The position numbers were made by a program, and so were the translations under genes. The notes under the pieces are model-generated. The model did not search any database and had not been told where the DNA came from. It was given only the letters and a program-made list of their open reading frames with translations. Source: Platanthera guangdongensis (Eukaryota; Streptophyta; Magnoliopsida; Asparagales; Orchidaceae). From it: 64,000 bases of DNA. Below, piece after piece: positions 1-9,500 of the stretch (the first letter of the stretch is position 1; each line of letters begins with the position of its first letter). Location of the stretch: NCBI GenBank assembly GCA_039583875.1, contig CM077158.1:119223900-119287899 (forward strand). Direction: 5' to 3'.

Positions 1-14
1 TCACCCTAGAACTC

Positions 15-779
15 ATGAGAAAGTATGGTATGGATTCATCCAGTACCTTGAAGAGTCCTATGGGGTCAAGTATGTCTCTTAGCAAAGATGATGCAGGGAA
101 ACCTGTAGATGAGACTTTGTATAGAGGGATAGTTGGCTCCCTACTCTATTTGACTGCAAGTAGACCAGATATCATGTATGCTACATGTATCTGTGCTAGG
201 TACCAAGCATGCCCTAAAGAGTCTCATTTGACAGCAGTCAAAAGGATACTGAGATATCTAAAGGGCACTCCTTATCTAGGCCACTAGTACCCTAGGAATG
301 GAGATTTTGAACTAACAAGTTATTCAGATGCAGACTTTGCAGGCTGCAAAGAAGATAGAAAAAGTACAACTGGAACCTGTCAATTCCTAGGTGGAAGACT
401 GATATCTTGTAGTAGCAAGAAGCAAACAAGTGTGGCTATCTCCACAGCAGAATCATAATATGTGGCTGCAGGAAGTTGCTGTGCTCCACTTCTATGGATA
501 CAACATCAGCTTGAGGATTATGGAATTCAGGTAAGTAGAACACCAATGTTTTGTGATTCTACTACTGCTATATCAATTGCAAACAATCTTGTTTCCCATA
601 GTAGAACTAAACATATTGAAATAAAATATCATTTTCTTAGGGAACATGTAGAAAAAGAAGATATTTTACTGGAATATGTTAGAACAGATAATCAACTAGC
701 TGATATGTATACTAAGCCCCTAGAAGAAACCAAGTTCAATAGATTCAAAATTGAATTAGGTATGATAAACTTAGAATAA
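15..779 (+). pseudogene. copia pol, C-terminal RT and RNase H (element I)
   Basis: One frame covers the C-terminal end of the reverse transcriptase and the RNase H domain of a copia polyprotein. Recognisable blocks: the GSLLYLTASRPDI and AVKRILRYLKGT segments that close RT, the RNase H aspartate block YSDADFAGC, the block AES-Y, the third acidic block FCDSTTAI, and the family-typical end SRTKHIEIKYHFLREHV followed by ADMYTKPL. Two in-frame stops break it: TAG at 285-287, where relatives have the Trp of LGLWYP, and TAA at 456-458, inside the AESEY block next to a catalytic acidic residue. Natural end at 777-779. The protein would degrade the RNA strand during reverse transcription; this copy cannot. 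Confidence 0.93.
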
Positions 780-802
780 GTTTACAGAAATGGCTAAGTA
801 AA

Positions 803-1150
803 AAGGTGTCGACACACAGAGTTATCTGTATCGACACAGAATAGTGGTGTCGACACTTCAGGGAAAAGGTGTCGACACATCTAGGAAGTTGGTGTCGACA
901 CTTCAGAAAATTAGTGTCGACACATGACAAGTAGGTGTCGACACATCCAAGGTGGTGTCGACACTTAGAGTTTACTCAGAATTATCTAAGTAAAGTCTCG
1001 ACTAAGTGTCGAGTTAAGTGGTGTCGACACATAAACAAGTGTCGACACATATATTCTGTCGACTAAACTTGTGTCGACACAATGTGTCGAGACATTATAA
1101 GTCTGTGTTGACACTTTTCAACATTGTCGACACAATTTAAGTTAGTTAAC
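803..1150 (+). repeat. GTGTCGACAC palindrome array between pol and extra ORF
   Basis: The perfect 10 bp palindrome GTGTCGACAC and one-base variants recur every 15-40 bases with unrelated spacers. The same array type fills the LTR of this element (4532-5500). It lies directly upstream of a TATA-like box (1180) and the extra ORF. Short ORFs read through it (VDT/CRH/VST repeats) are artefacts of the palindrome. Confidence 0.9.
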
Positions 1151-1179
1151 CCGCCCTTTCATATTCAAACCTAGAAAGG

Positions 1180-1188
1180 TATAAATAG
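1180..1188 (+). promoter_or_regulatory. internal TATA box ahead of the extra ORF
   Basis: TATAAATAG sits after the palindrome array and about 100 bp before the ATG at 1286. The order palindrome array, TATA box, leader, ATG copies the order seen in the LTR (array 4532-5500, TATA 5638). A promoter role is inferred. Confidence 0.55.
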
Positions 1189-1285
1189 GATTTTGCCTTT
1201 GTTTGTCGACATGCTCACCAAAGTTTCGAGACCAAACTTGTGTGTCGACACCTCTCTTCTCTCCAGTCAAATTCTTCAAACCTTA

Positions 1286-4111
1286 ATGGCGCCAAAGCTC
1301 GCGGAGAACGTGAATGAAGGCTATGAACTGGTGCGACAAGCATTTGACGATGCAGAACAAGAGATCAGGGATGTCGTAACCCTAGTTGCAGACTCAGGGT
1401 TAGAATTTCTTGTTTCAGAGCCCACAAAGATCTGGAAGAAAGAAGTATTGGAATTCCTGAATGGAGCTAAAGTAGATGAATCTGGACTCAAGATAAAGTC
1501 TAGGGTTCATGGTGAAAAGGTGAAGGTCTCACCTAAAAGTTTGAGAAAGGTCTTAAATCTACCCAGGACAAAAGAAGAGGATGAAGTTACTGCTTCTAAG
1601 ACCAGAGAAGCTCTAACTTGGTATGGTCTAGATTCAAAGATGAAAATTGGTTCTGTATTCAATATGAAAGGCATGAACAGCCAGGGGAAATTTCTATCTG
1701 AGATTGTTGGAAAAGTGATCTTGAGTAAGCCTCGAGGGCATGACAGGGTCTCAGCCCATATGTTCAATCTTATGACAAGGATAATCTTCACATTGAAAAT
1801 AGATTGGTCTATTATTATCTTTGATAAGATTAAAGAAAGTCCGAAGAAGCACAATTTGGGAAGAATATTAAGTCTATATTTGACTGGTAGTATACCAGAA
1901 GTTATGACTCAAGATGTAGGCTCTAAGATCAACCATATGAGAAAGATGTACATGAGGATATTCTCTAGGTGGGACAGAGTTTTAACTAAGGAGATGCCTT
2001 CACCTGAGAAAGTAACGCCCCTAAAGAAGAAGAAGAAGACTGCCCCAGTGGCTCAGGATTCATCTAGCAGCTCTGGTAGTGAAGAGCAGGTTGTCTTTAC
2101 TCCTGATGAGGATGTAGAAGGGAATGCTGGGAAGTCTCCAGCTCACCAAGATGCTGCAGAAAAGCAAGGGGAGCTACCTCAAGCTAGCCCCATACACCAG
2201 GATACTATCCAGGGGGAGACTCTAGTTGTGGAAGAGCCAACTCCTCTTGAAAGTGAAAGAGCCACCCACCTAATCCTTGAGGTAATCACTGAGCTTAATG
2301 CTTTAGATTTCCCTATAGAGGATAATGTTTTGTCTGATTCCTTAAATATTGTTAATCAGCAAACTCAGATTGATAGTCAAGTCCCAGATGTTGTCATGGA
2401 GGACACATCTGTTACAGTTCAAGTAGTATCTGATCCAGTAGTTGATGAGCCAAGAGAATCTCCATCACTACCTCAACAAGAATTTACTATGGAAGATCTC
2501 TTACTCAACCTAGATCAAACAGACTTTGACAAGGAAAATGCTGCTGCTGAGGGGGAGAATGCTCCAGTTGAGGGGGAGCAGGTCATACTTGATGAAGAAC
2601 CTGCCAGGCAAGAACCTAAGAAGCCCAAGGAAGTTGAGGAGCTACCAAGGGAGAGGGTAGATATTGCAAGTACATAAGCATCTGAAGATGAGGAAGCTGC
2701 AAGAGCTAAGAAAAGGAAGTTCCAAGTATTTAAGAGAAGGAGCCAGAATTATAAGAAGGCCTTGCAAACTATTGCTCCACAGCCAATATCACAGCGAGCA
2801 CCATCTGTAGATTATAATTCTCTCATGGTTGCTATGCAAATAAAACTTGATGAGCACAGGAAAGCCATAGAAACATATGTGGATGAGGCGCATAAGTCCT
2901 TACAGTTTGATCTGGCCCAAGACATAAAGTCTATTAGATTTGAAATGAATCTCAATAAGAAGGAGATGACTGACTGCTTCCACAAGGGAGGGAATGCAGT
3001 GGTTTACTTGGCTACACATCAAGAGAAAATCAAAGCTCAAGTGGATGACATTGTACTGAAGCAAGGGTATGTTCTTGAAAACCAGATCAGAATGAATGAC
3101 AACTTAACAGCTTCCCACAATGCTATTGTCACAGAAATGTAGAACATAGCTACTGGACTGACTACTTCTATTGCTACTGCTAAAGCAGAGTTTGATAAAG
3201 CATTGCAAAAGAATTTAACTAATGTTACTTCTGCAATTCAAGACTCTCAGAAGTTGATAACTGAAAAACTCCAAAGGTTGAAACCTTTCTTTAAAGATGG
3301 AGTCAACTATTTGGATAACCAGGTCAGATTTCAGAAAGATGATGTAAGAGATCACATAGAAAGAGAAGTCATAAAGGGGGAGAGGGTGTTAGTCAAAGCC
3401 AGCTCTGATCATGCTAAGTGGATTTCTAATTCTATCAGAGCTACTCTTGGTTATTCTCCTTTATGTGATGATGATAATGTGGAAGAATCTGGGATACATC
3501 CTACATATCTAGGAGGGGAGCAACCTGAAGTGGCTCAAGTCATCTACCCTCCTCCAGGTTTTGATATGGTACAAGCTGAGATCCAGACTATGTATAGCCC
3601 ACCTGAGGGTAAGCAAAATGTTATTCTAGAAAAGGCGGTTCAGCCAGTATCTGAGGCTATGCAAGAAGCTCTGTAGAAAGTACAAGAAGCCAGACTGTCT
3701 AAGCAGAGGTTCAGAGAGCAAGTTGAACAAAGGCCTGACTTTGAGCAGTGGAGCCACACTTCAAGAAACATTATCTTAACTGCATGGAAAGCTGCAAAAG
3801 ATAATATTCAAGATAGAAACACATGGTTTTCTGAAATGGAGTGGAGAAAGCATGAATCAAGGCAAGAAGCCATAGTGCAATACAGGAGAAAGGCCAAGAT
3901 GGGAAAGCTACCTCCTACTGCCCAGGAGCCTAGCAAGTACTTTCTCAAGCCTTATCACTACTTTGAGAGGCAAAAGATTAAAGCTGAAGAGCTAAAGAAG
4001 AAGGAGCTGAAAGGGAAGAAGCCTGTTGATACTGAAGATGCTGAAGCTCCTATGCAAGCCAAGATTCAGTCTGGAAAAGGAATAGTGATCAAGGATGCTG
4101 AGCAAAAATAG
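1286..4111 (+). pseudogene. Sirevirus extra ORF downstream of pol (element I), three in-frame stops
   Basis: A single frame of 942 codons runs from ATG 1286 (AATGGCG context) to 4111, broken by stops at 2675, 3140 and 3674. The continuation past the first stop is supported by element II, which reads through the matching place. An upstream in-frame ATG at 1193 would translate palindrome repeats, so 1286 is preferred. Residues 1-260 carry a pattern seen in plant transposon-associated proteins (KKEVLEFL, then VHGEKVKVSPKSLRKVLNLP, then an SAHMFNLMTRII block). Residues 260-460 are acidic and low-complexity with a KKKKK stretch. The rest is charged, helix-rich and probably coiled coil, with HIEREVIKGERVLV and KYFLKPYHYFERQKIKAE shared with element II. 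I see no signal peptide or membrane segment, so the common label 'envelope-like' is not supported. Function unknown. Confidence 0.8.
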
Positions 4112-4384
4112 AATAGAATTTTATTCAGTTTACAATTATAATCTTTTGATTTTAAAAACTTTGTAAATTTTTGTAAAATGAATATGACAAGTTGATTAGA
4201 ACAATGTGTTATATGTTTAATCTATTTCATAATTATTCTGAAATGATATCTGAGTATACATGTTTTGTTTGATACATGTTTATGTTTGCCCTGTTATATA
4301 ATCCTGTTTTACATCATGCTATGATTTTATTCTGTATGGTGTATATCATTGACTAAGGGTTATGACTTCTCCAAATAGGGGGAG
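2211..4384 (+). promoter_or_regulatory. five AGGGGGAG tracts including the terminal polypurine tract (element I)
   Basis: AGGGGGAG occurs at 2211, 2550, 2571, 3375 and 4377. The last lies two bases before the LTR start and is the functional plus-strand primer by position; the others lie inside the extra ORF. Repeated upstream copies of this octamer are described for Sireviruses. Confidence 0.85.
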
Positions 4385-4386
4385 AT
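4112..4386 (+). other. AT-rich 3' untranslated region of element I
   Basis: Between the end of the extra ORF and the LTR. No coding signal. It ends in the polypurine tract. Confidence 0.7.
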
Positions 4387-4531
4387 TGTTGGGTACATTG
4401 GTTTAAATGTACCTGATTTGAAGAAGCCTCACCCTACTCAATGATATACATCAAAATGTATTTGATGTGTTTTGAGTTTAGTTGTGCAGGTCAAGTATTT
4501 GCAGGAAAAGCAGAAAAGATTATAAGTCCAT

Positions 4532-5500
4532 GTGTCGACACCCAGAGGGAAAGTGTCGATACTTAAGAAGACTTGTGTCGACACCCAGGCAAGCAGTGTC
4601 GACACTTGGAGTACTTGTGTCGACACCAGGGATGTAGAGTCGACACCAGACAGAATGTGTCGACACAAGGAGCTGTGTCGACACTCAATGAAGAAAAGTG
4701 CAGTGAAGCAGTGTCGACACTTAGCAGTTGTGTCGACACCCAGAGAAACTATGTCTACATCAGAAAGTGTCGACACTTGGAGGCTGTGTCGACACTCAGC
4801 AAAAGTCAGCAGAGTCTAAGTATAAGTGTCGACACCCAGAGCAATGTGTCGACACATAGCAGAAGAGTCAACACTTGAAGAAATTGTCGACACGAGAAAG
4901 AATGTGTCGACACTCAGCTAAAGACTCAACACTTGAAGAAAGTGTCGACACAAGAAAGAATATGTCGACACTCAACTGAAGACTCAACACTTGAAGAAAG
5001 TGTCGACAGAAGGAGCTGTGTCGACACTTAGCCAAGTTCAACAATATTCTAAGTACAAGTGTCGACACAAAGGAGAAGCATCGACACTCAGTCAAAGTCT
5101 CAACACAAGAGGATGTGTCGACACAAGGAGTTGTGTCGACACTCAACAAGTATCAACACTGAAGGCATGTGTCGACACTAAGAAGATGTGTCGACACTGA
5201 ACAAGTTCAACACATGAAGATGTGTCGACACAAAGGAGATGTGTCGAAACTTACAAGAATTCAGCAATATACTGAAGGACAAGTACTTGTGTCGACACAC
5301 ATTATCAGTGTCGACACATGAAGAAGAAGCTGTGTCGAGAAGTGAATTCTACAACACAAGGAGTTGTGTCGACATCTTGAAGGCTAGTGTCGACACTTAG
5401 TCAACTTGTGTCGACACTTGGTCTATAAGTGTCGACACTTAGTCAACTTGTGTCGACACTTGGTCTATAAGTGTCGACACTTAAAGACAGACAGTCTCGA
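4532..5500 (+). repeat. GTGTCGACAC palindrome array in the LTR (element I)
   Basis: Several dozen exact or near copies of the palindrome, spaced about 15-40 bp, often as a pair with GTGTCGACACTTAG-like flanks; two longer tandem units with a CTTGGTCTATAA flank occur near 5405-5475. The array lies upstream of the TATA box in the presumed U3. Confidence 0.93.
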
Positions 5501-5637
5501 CACTTTCAGACAGTTACAGATTTTTCAAGAACAGACTGGATGACTTGACAGCTGCCATTCCAGCCGGTCTACTGCACCTGTCAGAGTTGTCAAAAATCAG
5601 TTAGGAACCAGACCAGCCGGTTACCATGAAGAAGGCC

Positions 5638-5645
5638 TATATATA
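5638..5645 (+). promoter_or_regulatory. LTR TATA box (element I)
   Basis: TATATATA in the context GGCCTATATATAGGC, about 140 bp after the last palindrome repeats. The same array-to-TATA order is seen in the LTRs of elements II, E and F. Confidence 0.75.
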
Positions 5646-6031
5646 GGCTTATATTGTCTACAAAAACACAGATTCAACACAAATTGAACACATGATCAAC
5701 AGATCAAGTAATACAAAGAAGATCTAGCTATTCATTGAAGAATCCTGTGAAGATCTAAGTAGTTGGAGAGAGAGAGCTCCATCCAAGAACACAGCCGTTG
5801 GAACCAGGCTGAGAAGAAGGATTCAGACTTTGTTCTGAATCTTAAGTAGCAGAGATCAAGGATCAACTGCAGAGGAGATCAATCCTATTGTGTTCTACAT
5901 TCAAGAAGCTTTGAAGAAAGCCAAGTCAGATTGATCTCAGCAGAGTTCTTCTAAGAACTCATCAAGAAACTCACAACTCTTCTCTCTTTTCTCTGAGTTG
6001 TAGGGTTTACATTTTGTATTCATATTATCTT

Positions 6032-6284
6032 GTAGGATCCTTAGGGATCTGAGTTTGTAAGCCTGTAATTATAAAGGCTGAGTGTAGGGCCTGTGTGCCT
6101 GAGTGTAGGAGATTTGTATCTCCGAGTGTAGGCCTGTTGTGGCTGAGTGTAGGCATTGTGGCTGAGTGTAGGCTTTGTGAAGAAGCTGAGTGTAGGTCTT
6201 TGGAGAAGACTGAGTTGTAGGGCCTTGGGCCTGAGCTGTAGGAACCTGTTTTAGGGTTCTGAGTGTAAGATCTGAGGATCTGAG
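6032..6284 (+). other. tandem hairpin array in the LTR leader (element I)
   Basis: About eleven successive short inverted repeats, each with a different stem, separated by a conserved linker TGAGTGTAGG or TGAGTTGTAGG. Examples of stem pairs: GATCC/GGATC, AGCCT/AGGCT, GGAGAT/ATCTCC, GTCTT/AAGAC, GAACC/GGTTC, AGATC/GATCT. Unit length is about 20-28 bp. It lies downstream of the TATA box, so it would be in the genomic RNA leader and at its 3' end. The same architecture is in elements II and E. Confidence 0.85.
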
Positions 6285-6542
6285 ATAGTGGAGGAGTTTG
6301 GCCGAATCAAGTACACTACTAGATAGGTGAAGGGGGAAAGTGGATGTACCCAAACCTTGGGGAACCACTATAAACCTGTGTGTTCACTGTGTGCATGTGT
6401 TTTGCTGTGATTGCTGATTGATTGCTGTGAGAAAGTAGTTTAAATTCTGTGATATAATCTGAATACTGCCCAAAAAGTTAAAAAGATTTAAGTCACCTAT
6501 TCACCCCCCCCCCCTCTAGGTGATTTGGTACAATATCTTTCA

Positions 6543-9500
6543 CTAATCACTGCAAAAGTGAAGTCAAAAGGATGTAAATTTAAAATATAATGCAAGTACC
6601 TTAAGAGAACTCGTGAACACCATCTAATTTCTTCAATAGAAAAGTCAAAAGCAAGTCAATAATTATATAACACCGACGGTAAGGCTAACGCAGTGCGATA
6701 GCATGTTTCTCGAGAACTCACCATTTTCTTGAGAACTCACTCTTTCTCAAGAACTCAATGCCCTCGATGAAACCCCGGAGCTAACGCATCGCGGTAAGGC
6801 TAACGCCGTGCGATAACTTCTTCCTCGAGAACTCAATATTTTCTAGAGAACTCAACGCTCTCGACGCAAACCCTAGAGTTACTGCCGCGTGGTAACTAAC
6901 TAATTTCGAGCGATAATCCTCTCAACACTCAATGAACGGGGCTTTCATCTCGATATCTATACCAGACGAAAGAAGACTATCATTGGGCGATAGCTACCAG
7001 AAATTCAATTACCTGAGGGGAACATCTACTAATCTTTATAAAAGAGAATTAAAGAGCAATTAAATTAAAAATTTAATGCGAGTAACTGAAAAGAACTCGT
7101 GAACACCGACTTATTTCTACAAAAGACAAGTCAAAAGCAGGTAAATAAACATATAACAAGATTTTGTGAGGAGAACTCGTGAACACTTGATAATCTCTGT
7201 AAAAATATATGTCAAAAGTAGGTAAATTTAAAATGTAACGTGAGTACCTGAAGCGAACTCGCGAACACCTGATAATCTCAACAAAAGAGAAGTCAAAAGA
7301 AGGTAAATAAACATATAATGCGAGTACTTGAGTAGAACTCCCAAACATCTGCTAATCTCTAAAAAAGTGAATTCAAAAGTAGGTAAATAAAAATATAATG
7401 CGAGTACCTGAGGTGAACTCGGTAATATTTGTTAATCTCTGCAAAACAGAAGTCAAAACAAGGTTAATTTAAAATATAATACGTGTACCTGAAGACAACT
7501 CGCGAACACCAGATAATCTCTACAAAAGAAAAGTCAAAAACCGATAATAAATATATAACGTTAGTACCTGAGGGGAATTTGCAAACATCTATGAATATTA
7601 GCAAAAAACAATTCAAAACCATGTAAATTTAAAATATAATATGAGTACTTGAAGAGAACTCGCGAATACCTACTAATCTCTGCAAAAAAGAAGTCATAAG
7701 CATGTAAACTAATATATAATGCGAGAACTTGAGGTGAACTCACAAACACCTGCTAATCTCTGCAAAAGAGAAATCAAAGGCAGGTAAATAAACATATAAC
7801 ATGAGTATCTGAGGTGAACTTGCCAATACCAGCTAATCTCTGCCAAATAGAAGTCAAAAGTAGGTAAACTTAAAATATAACGCAAGTAACTAATGAAAAT
7901 TCGTGAACATCTGATAATCTCTGCAAAAGAGAAGTCAAGAGCAGGTATTTTTAAATTATAACATGAGTACCTGAAGAGAACTTGTCAACACCTGCTCATC
8001 TCTATAAAAGAGAAGTCAAAAGTAGTTAAATAAACAAATAACACAACTACCTATGAAGAACTTACAAACACCTACTAATCTCTGCAAAAGAGAAGTAAAA
8101 AGCAGGTAAATAAACATATAACTTGAGTACTTGAGGAGAACTCGCAAACAGCTGCTAATCTCTACAAAAGTGAAGTCAAAAGCAGATAAATAAACATATA
8201 ACCGAGTACCTGAGGTGAATTTGTGAATATTTACTAATCTTAGGAAAAGAAAAGTAAAAAGGTCGTAAATTTAAAATATAACACGTGTACCTAAATAAAA
8301 CTCGTGAACATTAGCTAGTCATTGCAAAAGAGAAGTCAAAAGCATGTAAACAAACATATATCTCAAGTAGCCGATGAGAACTCGCGAACACCTGCTAATC
8401 TATACAAAAGATAACACAAAAGTCGGTAAATTTAAAATATTACACAAGTGTGTGAACAGAACTCGTGAACACATGCTAAATTCTACAAAAGATAAGTCAA
8501 AAGCAGGTAAATAAACATATAATGCGAGTACTTAAGGTGAACTCTTGAACACCTGCTAATATATGCAAAAGAGAATTCAAAAGAAGGTAAATTTAAAATA
8601 TATTGCGAGTAACTGAAGAGAACTATCGAACAACTACTAATCTCTGCAAAAGAGACGTTAAAAGCAGGTAAATAAACATATAACATGAGTATATGAGGAG
8701 AACTCAGGAACACCTGCTAATCTCAGCAAAAGTGAAGTTAGAAGCATGTAAATAAACATATAAGGAGACTACCTGAGGTGAAATCGTGAATATTTTCTAA
8801 TCTCTGCAAAAGGGTATTCAAAAGGAGGTAAATTAAAAATATATTGCGAGTACTTGAGGTGAACTCGTGAACACCTGATAATATTTGCAAAAGAGAAGTC
8901 AAAAGCAGGTAAATTTAAAATATCATGCGAGCACCTGAAGAGAACTCACGAACACCTGTTAATCTCTACAAAAGAGAAGTCAAAAGCATGTAAATAAACA
9001 TATAACATGAGTACATAAAGAGAACATGCGAACACCTACTAATCTCTTTAAAATAGAAGTCAAAAGCAGATAAATAAAACTATAACTTTAGTACTTCAGG
9101 AGAACTCATGAACACATGCTAATATCTGAAAAAGTGAAGTCAAAAGCAGGTAAATAAACACATAATATGAGTACCTGAGGTGAAGTACCAAATATTTACT
9201 AGTCACTGCAAAAGTGAAGTCAAAAGGATGTAAATTTAAAATATAATGCAAGTACCTTAAGAGAACTCGCGAACACCATCTAATTTCTTCAATAGAAAAG
9301 TCAAAAGCAGGTCAATAATTATATAACATGACTACCTAAGGTGAGCTTGCAAATACCTGCTAATCTCTTCAAAATAGAAGTCAAAAGCAGCAAAATTTAA
9401 AATATAATGCAGGTACATGAAGAGAACTCGCGAACACCTGCTAATTTCTGCAAAAAGAGAAGTCAAACGCAGGTAAATAAAAAAATAATGCAGGAACCTG

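Larger units (their letters stand above)
1..6542 (+). mobile_element. Sirevirus-type Ty1/copia element I, 3' part
   Basis: The left end lies outside the window. Order on the plus strand: end of pol (RT tail and RNase H), a spacer packed with GTGTCGACAC palindromes, a TATA box, a long extra ORF, the polypurine tract and a 3' LTR beginning TGTTGGGTAC and ending TTTCA. An extra ORF after pol and multiple AGGGGGAG tracts are known Sirevirus traits. The right edge abuts satellite sequence of the kind that fills 6543-13555, so the element inserted into the satellite. All reading frames carry stops. Confidence 0.9.
4387..6542 (+). repeat. 3' LTR of Sirevirus I (2156 bp)
   Basis: Begins TGTTGGGTACATTGG right after the polypurine tract and ends TATCTTTCA, matching the ends of elements II and E. 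Contents in order: palindrome array (4532-5500), TATA box (5638), leader, hairpin array (6032-6284), and the conserved CTATTCACCCCC tract near the end (about 6497). No copy of the 5' LTR is in the window, so insertion age cannot be judged. Confidence 0.92.

Noticed and set aside
1193..1285. Upstream ATG at 1193 as start of the extra ORF
   Set aside because: It would encode palindrome-derived residues and lies at most a few bases downstream of the TATA box, before any plausible transcription start.
1286..4111. Envelope gene
   Set aside because: No signal peptide, transmembrane segment or fusion-like region is visible; the position alone does not support the name.
4438..5200. ORFs on both strands with VDT, CRH and VST repeats
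   Set aside because: They are translations of the GTGTCGACAC palindrome array in the LTR; the same happens at 22196-22684 and 37660-38202.
4532..5500. CRISPR-like look of short repeats with unrelated spacers
   Set aside because: Repeats are only 10 bp, spacing is irregular, and they lie in a plant LTR next to a polypurine tract.
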